Counted from the first letter of the stretch, positions 25,528-34,925 are shown. The stretch: 64,000 bases of DNA from Maridesulfovibrio zosterae DSM 11974 (GCF_000425265.1 NZ_AUDC01000010.1:310001-374000); one strand, 5' to 3'. Numbers and translations are program-made. The notes: a model not told the origin generated them from the letters alone.

Positions 25528-27462
25528 TTATTTCATTCTCATAGTTTTTATATGCACAAAGTAAATACGGTGACTTACCCATTTAACCGTCAAAACATCC
25601 ATTTCTTCTACTTCAACCATATTCCTCAGCTCAGGAGGCAGATTCGTAATAAACTGTCTGAATTCGCCATAATCATCCGATGATAATAAAAGAATTGCGC
25701 TCTTGAAATCAGTATTTTTAAAGTAATTGTAAGGTGGAAATTTTTCCGCATCGGGATGTTCTTTTTTAAAAAGATCAGCTGCAATCTGCGGCGTTGCCAG
25801 AGTCTGAAAAATTTCTCTCACACTAACGCTGGAACCGAGCGAGTACATGCACTTCTCACCACTATCAAGCTTTTTAAGGTAATAAACAACATCTGGAAAA
25901 GTCTTTATGAAGCGAGGCCTATGCAGGACTAGAGTATCTCCATCAGTCATTTCCATAATTTTATCTGTTACAGCCTGTCCCATAACCGGAAGAGGCCTGT
26001 TTTCTTCAAGCGACTTATATGAAGGTAATGCGTTATAATAAAATGGCATTACGGCAACCATAGCAAGAGCCCCACCAATTATGTGAAGAGCCGGGCGCTC
26101 TGCCTGCTTGATACTGACAAAAAGCAACACAAGAAAAAATACTGCCAATGCAATAAAAACCGGCAAAACAAATTCCATATATGAATTTAAAACAATGCCG
26201 TCTGCCAGATTGGCTGAAATCGAACCAGACCGAAAAGATCGATAACCAAGCAAAGCTGCCATGGAACAAAGCCAGACAAAACCCATCTCAAAAAAAGTAC
26301 TGTAAGCTTTATCCCGCTTAGCATTAAGAAGCCAATCACAAACTAAAATTGATAGGAGTGGCAAAACAGGCAGCATATAACGATTTGATTTCAGTTTAAA
26401 GAGCAAGGTGAAAACCAGCAGATAAACCAAAAACACACACGACATGAATACATATTTCTCATTAAATTTTTCTTTAACAGAACGCCATACACCATAGACC
26501 ATACCAAAGACATACCCGCCCCACGGAAAGAATAAAACCGTAAGAGTATCAAAGTAAGGATCAAGTCTGGTCAGTTTATCAATGGCTTTTGTACTGCTTG
26601 TCGAAGTATTATGGAAGAACTGTCCTATAAGACCTTGAGAATAATCAAATCCACTGCTTGTCCATGCGGCATAAAGCCACAGAAAAAAAGGTATACAGCC
26701 AGAAAGAAACCAAAGAAAAAAAACATTCCGGTCAGCCCAGTTTGGAGCAACCAAACCTCTAACATTAAAAGCTGAAACAAAAGTAGCAGATTCATCTGAC
26801 TCGTGCTTCCTATTAACGTTGTACCTGATCCCGATTGCAAGAGCATATCCTGCCATTGGCAGAAAAGCGAAAGGTCCTTTTGCTAGAACCCCAAGCGCAG
26901 TGAGAACAGCTCCGCCCAATAGAGTTCTGCGGGATTTATCTCCAAGATAATGCAGCAGATAGAAATATGTTGCCCAGGTAACGCAACAGGCAAATACGAT
27001 GTCCACCTTAATCATCACAGCCATAAACTTAAAAAGAATAGAACTTTGCAAAATCATGCCGGCAAGCAGACCTGTTGCAGGACCAAAAAGTTTTCTACCA
27101 GTCAGAGCCGTTCCTAACACTATAAGCATGGAACATATTATCGTAGGCATGCGGAGCAAAAGTAAACTGTTACCGCTGAAATCACCTAGAGAAGCCAGCC
27201 AGCCAAATGGATACATAACCCAATAAGCCAGAGGAGGCTTTTCCATTCGCGGTAATCCGTCAAACATGGGGGCAAAAAAGTGCCCGCCCTTCAGCATTTC
27301 ATACACTGCACGGGCATACTTAGGCTCGTCGATATCATAAAAATAATTAAGCCATGTACCATAAAACGAAACTACTGCGGCAAAAAGGAGCAGCAAGCCA
27401 AGCAGTACGGGCCATTTTTTTTTGCAAAATAAATCTATATTGGAATCATTATTTTCAAACAT
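25528..27462 (-). CDS. ArnT-like GT39 glycosyltransferase (complete)
   Basis: 644 residues with about 12 transmembrane helices in the first ~480 residues. The family's first periplasmic loop is clear: YDIDEPKYARAVYEMLKGGH (the catalytic Asp-Glu region) then FFAPMFDGLPRMEKPPLAYW with the KPPL motif. The C-terminal ~130 residues form a soluble periplasmic domain. Such enzymes transfer a sugar from undecaprenyl phosphate to lipid A or protein. With the deacetylase/GT2 pair at 6537-8404 this could complete a lipid A amino-sugar pathway, although it is not in the same operon. It is directly joined to rlmN downstream. Confidence 0.88.
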   Translation of the reverse strand: MFENNDSNIDLFCKKKWPVLLGLLLLFAAVVSFYGTWLNYFYDIDEPKYARAVYEMLKGGHFFAPMFDGLPRMEKPPLAYWVMYPFGWLASLGDFSGNSLLLLRMPTIICSMLIVLGTALTGRKLFGPATGLLAGMILQSSILFKFMAVMIKVDIVFACCVTWATYFYLLHYLGDKSRRTLLGGAVLTALGVLAKGPFAFLPMAGYALAIGIRYNVNRKHESDESATFVSAFNVRGLVAPNWADRNVFFLWFLSGCIPFFLWLYAAWTSSGFDYSQGLIGQFFHNTSTSSTKAIDKLTRLDPYFDTLTVLFFPWGGYVFGMVYGVWRSVKEKFNEKYVFMSCVFLVYLLVFTLLFKLKSNRYMLPVLPLLSILVCDWLLNAKRDKAYSTFFEMGFVWLCSMAALLGYRSFRSGSISANLADGIVLNSYMEFVLPVFIALAVFFLVLLFVSIKQAERPALHIIGGALAMVAVMPFYYNALPSYKSLEENRPLPVMGQAVTDKIMEMTDGDTLVLHRPRFIKTFPDVVYYLKKLDSGEKCMYSLGSSVSVREIFQTLATPQIAADLFKKEHPDAEKFPPYNYFKNTDFKSAILLLSSDDYGEFRQFITNLPPELRNMVEVEEMDVLTVKWVSHRIYFVHIKTMRMK

Positions 27463-27621
27463 TATACTACGTTCCTGATAAGTTAATTAAAAACCCCTCC
27501 CATAAAGCAATCCACTACTATCAAAGTTTTTTCGGCAAGTCGAAAGGTGTAGGGCTGGATTAAATCCCAATGATAGGTTACCCGTATAGGTAGAACATAT
27601 CTCATATATTAAGAGGCTAAT

Positions 27622-30357
27622 ATGCGTTTTCATTTTTCAATAAAACTACTTTTCCTATTCACCATTTGTTTAACACTTCCCAGCATTGCATCAGCCTCTG
27701 AAACCATTTTAATAAATGATTTTAAGGACCAATCCGGGCACTCCTCCCCTGAATTTAAATTATATTTAGAAAAAACACTTTGCAAAGAAGGATTGAAGTG
27801 CGTGAAAAGTACGGATTCTAATATAGACTACCGCTATTCAATTTCTGGACTGATTGAAAAAAGCAAAACAAACACTTCGTTTTCAGCGCTGCTTACCGAT
27901 AACTTTCATCTGGAACCGGAAGTATTTATAAAGGGAAAACAGATTGGAGGTAAAACATTTGAACCTGCTGCGAAGCAGCTTGCAAAATCAGTAATCAACC
28001 TCCTATCCAATCAAGTCATCATGGCTGTTGAAGTTACTGGCGATAACAGACTGACCCCTAATGCCATTATGGCTTTAGCACAAATAGTACCCGGAGAAAT
28101 AGCTACACCTGAAAAAATAATTGCCGCAAGGGTTATTCTCGAAAATTGCGGTCTTTTTGATCAGGCTCAACTATACCTTACTCCGAGCCGTGCAGGACGT
28201 AAGCTGAAAATTTCTGTCAAAGAGAAAGAAATGATCGTCGCTGCCGGGATGCCTGGCCCGGGAAAAAAACTTCTGGATAATATTCTAGGACCGCCAACAA
28301 TTGATCTTCCTGAATTCCCCGTAAGATCTGGAAATGATAAAAAAGTATACTTAACAGCAAACAGTACTGGCTATCTGGCATTTGAAGCTGACAAAATACT
28401 AGCAGAATTCTCATATCCTACAGAAGAATTAAACCCTGAAAGAATAGAAAATCTTGTCACCGTCGCCGGTGCCATAAGGAATAAAATTTATTCTTATGAA
28501 AAGGCTAACCTTGATCTAAGTATCATCTTAATGAAAATGTGTTCTTTTTTGGATTCAGAATCCGTCAGAATCATTACCGAAAAGCTACAAAAAGATATGG
28601 AGAATGGAAGTACAGACTCCAATATTCTTGAAGATACACTAAATAGAATTGAATTTATTTCTCAAGCATACAATGCAGCACAGGAAACCCAGTTAATACT
28701 TGCCTCCAGACTTATTGCCAAACAAATTCATTCACCTATAACACCATGGGTTCTCTACTCCCTTGGTAACCAAGCCATGATAGCTGAAGAAGTAACAAAA
28801 GCAGCTCCTCTTCTATCTGGGTCCATTTCTGTATCCTCACTTCCTGTTGCCCCTGAAATGCTGCTGACAACAGCAAAAGCACAATACAGTAATTTGGACA
28901 AAACCTTGGGTGATGCCGCATTTGAATTGCTCAGACCATTACTTGCAAAGCCGGACTTAAATGCAAATATACGTATGCAGATTAAAGAACTTGCTCAGAG
29001 TGCAGCGCTATGCAAAACCGCTACATCAATATCAGATACAGACCCTCTCGATTTGCAACTTGTAAAAGGAGATGCACTGATACTGCTCGATAGAGCAGAT
29101 CTTGCAGAACCTCTTTTCCATAAATTACATAGCTCTCATCCTAGCGATGCCAGACCGCTCACAGGATTTGCACGTCTTGCCTTCCAGCGTACAGGCAACC
29201 TGCTTTCAGCCCGTCCATATATTGAAAGAGCTGAGCATATGATGCATAAGGACCGGTTTTTCTACGAAACAGCATTAGCTTATCAAATGGAAAGAATTAT
29301 TGGCGAAGCTCTTCCGACTATACAGATTGATGGACGCAACTCAGAAGAAGCTTCGGCAACACGTTTTATGCTACCAAAAACACTTGAGTATACCGAAGGA
29401 TATAAAGAATTTAATAAACCACAGGCAATGCTGCTTGAAGCAGGAATTGAAGTGCTCGATAACTGGCTGGCATATCCTGATTTAGAAGATAGACAAGCAC
29501 TTGGAGCAATATTTAAAAGGACGTCTTTTCTCAAAGAAAAAATGCCACAAGTTCCCTTAATAATATCTGCGAACTATTATTTTTCTGCATACTCGCCTGA
29601 CAGGGAAGCTGCAAAAATTGCTTTGTGTCCCCCCTTAGAAGGAACAATTGGACTTCAACCAAGACTACTACAGCTTAATATGCTCATAAGAGAAATGGTT
29701 ACAGCTCCCTCTCCAGAAATAGCTTCTGCTCTTGAATATGCAGCGAGTTCAACTTTTTCAGACGCACGTAGCAGAAGTAAAGTAGTATCTATGCAAGCTG
29801 ATGCCTATGCAACACTTGGAATCTTCCACAACTCAGCCAAAGAACTGGAAAAAGCAAACTCTTTGTATGAATTGGCCATAGGATTAAGTAATGCAGGGAG
29901 CACTGCTCGACTACTAAATAATCAGGGCTGCATTGCTCTTCTTCTCGGTAAAAAAGTTGATGCGGATGATTTATATGATGAAGCCCTGGATAGTAGACCG
30001 GCATATCCAGATGTAGTGAATCTCGGAAAGATAATGTCCTCGTTAACTGGAGAAGATCTAGAAAAAGAACTGGTTAATCTTGCTACAAGGACAAAAATAG
30101 ATAAAGTTCGGTTAGCAGCAACTTCAAAAAAGACAATAAAAAAATCAGCCAAGAACAGCGCTGAACATATTTCACTCATGAAAACAAATATTACCGGAAA
30201 AGAAAATGGCCCTGCCCCCATGATGGACGTTCTTCTAAAAGAACATACACTCATGAAAATAGATTATAACAACTACAATGGCCTGCAATTCATTTTCGAA
30301 TATGAGAGCAACCCATGGTTGCTTACAGCCCCTACAAACACAATTTTACAGGATTAA
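27622..30357 (+). CDS. Large exported protein with a POTRA-like domain and helical repeats
   Basis: 911 residues, signal peptide 1-25 (cleavage after IASA). Residues ~27-130 form an alpha/beta domain ending in LAKSVINLL, reminiscent of CsgG/LpoB-type folds. Residues ~134-202 read like a single POTRA domain: VEVTGDNRLTPNAIMALAQI, then ILENCGLFDQAQLYL and KLKISVKEK. From ~300 onward the chain is almost all helix, with TPR-like stretches (for example LLNNQGCIALLLGKKVDADD near residue 780). There is no beta-barrel domain as in BamA/TamA. The function is unknown; a periplasmic scaffold is likely. It overlaps the convergent CII-like gene by four bases at the stop. Confidence 0.6.
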   Translation: MRFHFSIKLLFLFTICLTLPSIASASETILINDFKDQSGHSSPEFKLYLEKTLCKEGLKCVKSTDSNIDYRYSISGLIEKSKTNTSFSALLTDNFHLEPEVFIKGKQIGGKTFEPAAKQLAKSVINLLSNQVIMAVEVTGDNRLTPNAIMALAQIVPGEIATPEKIIAARVILENCGLFDQAQLYLTPSRAGRKLKISVKEKEMIVAAGMPGPGKKLLDNILGPPTIDLPEFPVRSGNDKKVYLTANSTGYLAFEADKILAEFSYPTEELNPERIENLVTVAGAIRNKIYSYEKANLDLSIILMKMCSFLDSESVRIITEKLQKDMENGSTDSNILEDTLNRIEFISQAYNAAQETQLILASRLIAKQIHSPITPWVLYSLGNQAMIAEEVTKAAPLLSGSISVSSLPVAPEMLLTTAKAQYSNLDKTLGDAAFELLRPLLAKPDLNANIRMQIKELAQSAALCKTATSISDTDPLDLQLVKGDALILLDRADLAEPLFHKLHSSHPSDARPLTGFARLAFQRTGNLLSARPYIERAEHMMHKDRFFYETALAYQMERIIGEALPTIQIDGRNSEEASATRFMLPKTLEYTEGYKEFNKPQAMLLEAGIEVLDNWLAYPDLEDRQALGAIFKRTSFLKEKMPQVPLIISANYYFSAYSPDREAAKIALCPPLEGTIGLQPRLLQLNMLIREMVTAPSPEIASALEYAASSTFSDARSRSKVVSMQADAYATLGIFHNSAKELEKANSLYELAIGLSNAGSTARLLNNQGCIALLLGKKVDADDLYDEALDSRPAYPDVVNLGKIMSSLTGEDLEKELVNLATRTKIDKVRLAATSKKTIKKSAKNSAEHISLMKTNITGKENGPAPMMDVLLKEHTLMKIDYNNYNGLQFIFEYESNPWLLTAPTNTILQD

Positions 30358-30596
30358 TCTGATGATTCAACTGTAAAATCTAGTTCTTCTGCCATAAGCT
30401 TTAATGGTTCTACCCCACCTGTAAGCTTCATAATTTCTACAAGAGTCTCAGCTCCGAGCTTGGCTTTTTTATCTTCCGGATTAACTTCCCGAATCAACGT
30501 TTTAGGGCTTTTACCAAGTTTCCTTGCAAGTTCCTCTACCGGGATAGGTCCGTTGATGACAAGTTCCTGAATAGCTTTTTCAATTTTTTCTGACAT
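30354..30596 (-). CDS. Phage CII-like regulatory protein
   Basis: 80 residues resembling the phage regulatory protein CII family (as in P2-type and Desulfovibrio prophages): an HTH-like start with PIPVEELARKLGKSPKTLIREVNPED, followed by AKLGAETLVEIMKLTGGVEPLKLMAEE, split at the Lys between. The C-terminus is acidic. AAAGG lies nine bases before the ATG at 30596. No other phage gene is near, so it is either a prophage remnant or a domesticated regulator. Its end overlaps the end of the POTRA-domain gene by four bases, meaning that the two stops are interlocked. Confidence 0.65.
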   Translation of the reverse strand: MSEKIEKAIQELVINGPIPVEELARKLGKSPKTLIREVNPEDKKAKLGAETLVEIMKLTGGVEPLKLMAEELDFTVESSD

Positions 30597-30768
30597 CTTG
30601 ATCAGCCTTTATTTTTTTGATTGCCGAAACAATTTTTGCTCTTGTTAACTTAAAACAAATAAACTCTCAACATAGTATATAGTATGTAATCGCTTAGACA
30701 GTTCATTTTCATTGGGAAGCCACCTAGTTCATTTCAATTTTTCTGGCATATTTAAGTAAAAAGTTAAA

Positions 30769-30786
30769 TGTCACCAGATTGTAACA
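30769..30786 (+). promoter_or_regulatory. Candidate Pho box 1
   Basis: TGTCACC-AGAT-TGTAACA: two heptamers spaced exactly 11 bp, the geometry of PhoB binding units. Confidence 0.5.
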
Positions 30787-30898
30787 AACTCTTAAAAACA
30801 ACTTATTGCAAAATATTACATTAATCCTTTATTTTTCAACAACTTACATCATAGCATTCTTATTGTAACAAAACTTGACCTAATGTATTTTACATGCT

Positions 30899-30916
30899 TG
30901 TTACTCCTTTGTTACA
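30899..30916 (-). promoter_or_regulatory. Candidate Pho box 2 (inverted)
   Basis: On the minus strand TGTAACA-AAGG-AGTAACA, again two heptamers spaced 11 bp. It lies 50 bp before the preferred TTG start of the kinase gene. Confidence 0.45.
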
Positions 30917-30965
30917 AAACTGGAGTGTTTTAAGATCTCGGTCAGCAACAAACAGGGGAAGATTT

Positions 30966-32744
30966 TTGTCCAGCAAATCATTACATATGAAAATCCTTCT
31001 TTGGGGTTGGGCAGTTATGCTCTGTTCCCTGATGCTGACTTTTTGGTTTTACTACGAAACAGTTTCTGATGAGCTCATCAGTTCAAGTAGACAGAACACT
31101 ACCCGATTAATGAAATATGTAAGCTGGAAAGTAAGTCACAGCCCTGAAATTCCCGGAAGCTCTTTTTTTCAAAAAGAAGTTACAACACTGGGCTCACAAC
31201 TTGGGATCCGTATTACATATATTAAAAACGGTAAGGTTCTTGCCGACTCCGATGTCAAAGAATCCAGACTTCCAGAACTTGACGATCATTCTAATCGTCC
31301 AGAAATAATTGCTGCAGAAGCAAGTGGGACAGGCAAAAACATCCGTTACAGCAAAACATTGCAAACCCGCATGCTTTATGTCGCTCAAACTATGGGTAAT
31401 GACGGAGAACTAATACGTCTTGCTATGCCCTACTCTGTCATCGGTGAAAGGCTGGAACGGGTTAAAATTCACTTTTCAATCCTAATATTTCTAATTGCAG
31501 CGGGAACAGCAATCACTCTTAAATTCATCGGCAACCGCACTACAGCAGCGGTTAAAGAAGTTTCCGATACAGCAAGAGCCATTGGAGAGGGAGACTACGA
31601 CAAACGCATCAGAGTTATTCCCGGCGGAGAATATCAGATGATGGCTGATTCTATCAACACCATGGCCCATAAAATTCAGGACCACATTCACATCATAGAA
31701 GATCAACGAAATCAGCTTGATGCAATGTTTGAAAACATGAAAGAAGGCATCATGGTTCTGAATCCGGAGGGAAAAATAGAGTCGGTTAACAACTCTATGA
31801 TGGAAATAGCGCCTCAGTCCCAAAGCTACAAAGGCAGAATGCCTCTTGAAGTTCTTACTCGGCACGAAATTCAGGACACCGTTGACAATATCCTTAAGCA
31901 TAAAAATAAAAAGACTTCTGCCTCGCTAATTCTTGATTTGCAGGACGGACGCTCAATGAATGTTACAGTCTGTCCTTATGAAGATCATAAAAACCGACGC
32001 AAACTTATTCTTGTTTTTCACGACATCAGTGAAGTTCGCCGCGTTGAAAAAGTCCTTCGTGACTTTGTTTCTAATGCATCACATCAGTTACGAACTCCAC
32101 TGACGAGTATCAAAGGCTATTCGGAAACTCTTATTGACAATCCTCCTGAAAATAAAAAAATACTGAAACAGTTCCTTGGAACCATTCTAGATAATGCAAA
32201 CCATATGTCCAAGGTAATAACAGGCATGTTTGCGCTGGCCCGCAGTGAATACTCAGGCAAGAAATTGCGGACTAAGCCAACTGATCTGCAAAAATGCATT
32301 ACACTTAGTGTCAGCAACTTAAGCGCACAAGCTGCAAAGAAAAAAATTACAATTACAAAAGGTTCTGTCCCTGAAGTCAGGGTCACCGGTACCAGCGAAG
32401 GTTTGACCCAGATATTTGACAATCTAATTGAGAACGGCATCAAATATGCCCCGGAAAACAGCAAGATTATGGTTCAGGCAAAACTTGAAGACGGCTTTGT
32501 TGTCACCAGCATCTCTGATGAAGGACCGGGTATTGCCGAAACAGATAAAGAAAGAATTTTTGAAAGATTTTTTAAACTGGATGAAAATGCTGTGGAGAAT
32601 GGAAGTTCTGGTCTTGGATTGGCCCTTTGCCGCAGCCTTGTACGTAACTTTAACGGCGACATCTGGGTTAAAAGCCCTATTGACGCAGACACTGAGACCG
32701 GTTCATCATTCTGTGTGAAGCTACCGGTAACAGACGGCTCTTAA
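30966..32744 (+). CDS. PhoR-like membrane sensor histidine kinase
   Basis: 592 residues from the TTG at 30966, preferred because GGGGA stands six bases upstream; the ATG at 30894 has no ribosome-binding site and overlaps a Pho-box-like repeat. Order: TM1 (~9-30), a periplasmic sensor region, TM2 (~165-188), HAMP (~190-240), a PAS domain with LDAMFENMKEGIMVLNPEGK, HisKA with the H-box SNASHQLRTPLTSIKGY, and HATPase_c with N, G1 and G2 boxes (NLIENGIKYAP, DEGPGI, GSSGLGLAL). The layout matches PhoR. It is followed by pit and a DUF47 gene, supporting phosphate sensing. No response-regulator gene lies next to it. Confidence 0.85.
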   Translation: MSSKSLHMKILLWGWAVMLCSLMLTFWFYYETVSDELISSSRQNTTRLMKYVSWKVSHSPEIPGSSFFQKEVTTLGSQLGIRITYIKNGKVLADSDVKESRLPELDDHSNRPEIIAAEASGTGKNIRYSKTLQTRMLYVAQTMGNDGELIRLAMPYSVIGERLERVKIHFSILIFLIAAGTAITLKFIGNRTTAAVKEVSDTARAIGEGDYDKRIRVIPGGEYQMMADSINTMAHKIQDHIHIIEDQRNQLDAMFENMKEGIMVLNPEGKIESVNNSMMEIAPQSQSYKGRMPLEVLTRHEIQDTVDNILKHKNKKTSASLILDLQDGRSMNVTVCPYEDHKNRRKLILVFHDISEVRRVEKVLRDFVSNASHQLRTPLTSIKGYSETLIDNPPENKKILKQFLGTILDNANHMSKVITGMFALARSEYSGKKLRTKPTDLQKCITLSVSNLSAQAAKKKITITKGSVPEVRVTGTSEGLTQIFDNLIENGIKYAPENSKIMVQAKLEDGFVVTSISDEGPGIAETDKERIFERFFKLDENAVENGSSGLGLALCRSLVRNFNGDIWVKSPIDADTETGSSFCVKLPVTDGS

Positions 32745-32789
32745 AAGCTGTAAATCATTACCAGGTTCTCAACAAGGGGATTATCTCTT

Positions 32790-34025
32790 ATGGATATTTA
32801 TGATTTGTTTTTTTACCTGTCCCTGTTTGCAGGGTTCATGATGGCTTTTAACCTCGGCGCGAATGATGTGGCTAACTCTATGGCCTCTGCCGTCGGAGCT
32901 AAAGCTATAAGTATCAGGCAAGCAGTGCTAATTGCCGGCACACTTAACTTTGTGGGAGCAGTTTTCCTTGGTTCCCATGTGACAGCAACTGTCAGTAAAG
33001 GAATTATCAATCCGGCTGCAATAGCAGATCCGAAGATAATGATGATCGGCATGTTTTCAGCATTGCTGGCTGCTGGATTATGGGTTTTGATATCGACTCT
33101 GACCGCCCTGCCGGTTTCCTCTACTCACTCGATTGTAGGAAGTATTCTTGGATTCGGTCTTGTAGCAGGGGGGCCTGACGTCGTTAACTGGTTGAAAATG
33201 GTTGGAATCGTTATGTCATGGATTATTTCACCATTCTTTGCTGCGATCATTGCCTTTTTAATCTTCACTCACATTAGAAAAACAATTCTCTTCAAAAAAG
33301 ATTTCATCCATCAGGCACAGAAATGGGCTCCTATATGGATGGGTCTTACAGTTCTTCTAATAGCGCTTTCCTTCCTCTACAAAACCCCGGTCGGAAAAGG
33401 ACTTCACCTTTCTTTTCTGGGCTCACTCTGCCTGGCTTTTGCTATCGCAGGTGTTGTTTGGTTTTCAGGAAGACTTGCAGTCAACAAACTTGTTGGCAAC
33501 ACAGAGCAAGGCGCTGAAGCAGTTGAAGAAACATTTCGTAAACTTCAAGTTGGAACATCATGTTATGTTGCCCTTTCGCAGGGTGCCAACGATGTGGCCA
33601 ATGCTATTGGACCAGTTGCAGCTATTTATCTTATTACTAAAGAGCATGTGCTTCTCGCTAAAGCCGATATCCCAATCGGTCTGCTTGTTATGGGCGGACT
33701 CGGTATTGCTATAGGTATTTCATTGCTGGGACACAAAGTTATGGCTACAGTTGGTGAAAAGATTACTGTACTGACTAATACAAGAGGCTTTGCTGTTGAC
33801 TTCGGAGCTGCTACAACGGTATTAGCCGCCTCAAATATGGGCCTACCGGTATCATCTACACACGCCGCAGTAGGTGCTGTTGTCGGTGTTGGTCTTGCAA
33901 GAGGTTTTTCCGCAGTTAACTTTAAAATTCTTGGAAAAATTGTTTTGTACTGGGTATTAACTGTTCCCATTGCAGCATTTACGAGTATTACCATTTTCAG
34001 CCTGCTTAAATGGGCTTTCATCTGA
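32790..34025 (+). CDS. Pit-family low-affinity inorganic phosphate transporter
   Basis: 411 residues with about 10-11 transmembrane helices. The two family repeats are clear: GANDVANSMASAVGAKA near residue 24 and GANDVANAIGPVAAIY near 265, with PVSSTHSIVG and PVSSTHAAVG partners. These ions move phosphate with a cation across the inner membrane. It starts 45 bp after the PhoR-like kinase and is followed 18 bp later by a DUF47/PhoU-like gene, a standard Pit arrangement. The operon is preceded by Pho-box-like repeats. Both halves are intact. Confidence 0.94.
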   Translation: MDIYDLFFYLSLFAGFMMAFNLGANDVANSMASAVGAKAISIRQAVLIAGTLNFVGAVFLGSHVTATVSKGIINPAAIADPKIMMIGMFSALLAAGLWVLISTLTALPVSSTHSIVGSILGFGLVAGGPDVVNWLKMVGIVMSWIISPFFAAIIAFLIFTHIRKTILFKKDFIHQAQKWAPIWMGLTVLLIALSFLYKTPVGKGLHLSFLGSLCLAFAIAGVVWFSGRLAVNKLVGNTEQGAEAVEETFRKLQVGTSCYVALSQGANDVANAIGPVAAIYLITKEHVLLAKADIPIGLLVMGGLGIAIGISLLGHKVMATVGEKITVLTNTRGFAVDFGAATTVLAASNMGLPVSSTHAAVGAVVGVGLARGFSAVNFKILGKIVLYWVLTVPIAAFTSITIFSLLKWAFI

Positions 34026-34043
34026 TAAAACAAGGAGAACATT

Positions 34044-34721
34044 ATGCACTTTCGTCTTCCTTTTCTCGGCCTTATTGCGAACAAAGATCCCATGGAAGGG
34101 CTGGTTCAACATTATAACAAGATTGCCGAATGCATTCATATTATCAACGATTCTGTAGAATGCTATGTTGCCGGAAACGACACATGCAGAGAGTTCAAAG
34201 AACTCATTGAACAGATCGACAAGGTAGAAAGTCAGGCAGATAAAATCAAAAGGTCTATTCGCAATCATCTACCGCACTCTCTTTTCATGGCTGTGGATAA
34301 AACACTTTTTTTCAACTATACACGCAGTCAGGACAACGTCCTCGATAATGCTCAGGAAGCGCTGCACTGGCTTGCTATGCGCAAGGTAGCGATACCGGTC
34401 GAATATCAGAAAGATCTTATACTGCTCCTTTCTGAGGTCAACGACACGACAACAAGCCTCGGTCCTGCGCTCAAAGCCACAATAGCACTGAATGACGGCA
34501 AATCTATTGACCGTGAAGGCACAAAAAATAAATTCAGAAAAGTACGTAAACACTACGCAAAAGCTGTAGAACTTAGAAAAGAACTGACCAACAGAATCTA
34601 TAATTCAGATATGGATTTTAAAGATATTTATCAGCTTATGCATTTCGTAGATTGCCTTAATGAGATGGCTCATCAGGCTGAAGGATGCGCTGATATTCTG
34701 CGGGCAATGATATCAAGATAA
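34044..34721 (+). CDS. DUF47 (PhoU-like) Pit accessory protein
   Basis: 225 residues, all alpha, TIGR00153/DUF47 family. Typical stretches are KDPMEGLVQHYNKIAEC at the N-terminus, VESQADKIKRSIRNHLPHS in the middle, and YQLMHFVDCLNEMAHQAEG at the end. Members have PhoU-like three-helix bundles, probably binding metals, and are thought to regulate the Pit transporter. It is the third gene of the phosphate operon, with AAGGAG shortly before its ATG. A terminator follows at 34803-34848. Confidence 0.9.
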   Translation: MHFRLPFLGLIANKDPMEGLVQHYNKIAECIHIINDSVECYVAGNDTCREFKELIEQIDKVESQADKIKRSIRNHLPHSLFMAVDKTLFFNYTRSQDNVLDNAQEALHWLAMRKVAIPVEYQKDLILLLSEVNDTTTSLGPALKATIALNDGKSIDREGTKNKFRKVRKHYAKAVELRKELTNRIYNSDMDFKDIYQLMHFVDCLNEMAHQAEGCADILRAMISR

Positions 34722-34802
34722 TATATAAATTTGAGTTCTGTTTAGTCCTCTTATGTTTGTGAATACATATTTTCACAAACTCATGCTTTACCGCATAATA
34801 CG

Positions 34803-34848
34803 CTGGTAGCAGTTGATTAAAATTTCAATTGCTACCAGTTTTTTTTTA
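34803..34848 (+). terminator. Terminator of the phosphate operon
   Basis: CTGGTAGCAGTTGA pairs with TCAATTGCTACCAG (one G-T mismatch) and is followed by nine T. Confidence 0.92.
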
Positions 34849-34887
34849 ATTATCCCACGGCATCGAGTATTGAATAATTCAAAAACA

Positions 34888-34925
34888 AGAAAGCCCGGAA
34901 TCGGTCGAATGATTCCGGGCTTTCT
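34888..34925 (-). terminator. Terminator-like hairpin downstream of the peroxiredoxin gene
   Basis: AGAAAGCCCGGAATC (34888-34902) and its complement (34911-34925) form a perfect 15-bp stem with an 8-base loop. On the minus strand it is followed by TTGTTTTTG. Confidence 0.85.

Larger units (their letters stand above)
30597..30965. other. Promoter region between the CII-like gene and the Pho-type kinase
   Basis: About 370 bp, very AT-rich. It contains two 11-bp-spaced direct repeats of the Pho-box type (30769-30786 and, inverted, 30899-30916) and a further TTGTAACA near 30863. ATAGTATATAGTATG near 30675 may belong to the promoter of the CII-like gene. No supported gene; the upstream ATG at 30894 lies within one of the repeats. 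Confidence 0.5.

Noticed and set aside
27500-27621. Cyclic-di-GMP (GEMM) riboswitch
   Set aside because: A GAAAGGTG-like piece and a GGTTACC are present, but the conserved core and tetraloop receptor are missing or misplaced.
30894-30965. ATG at 30894 as start of the PhoR-like kinase
   Set aside because: No ribosome-binding site, overlaps a Pho-box-like repeat, and the extra residues look unlike a kinase N-terminus. The TTG at 30966 has GGGGA upstream.
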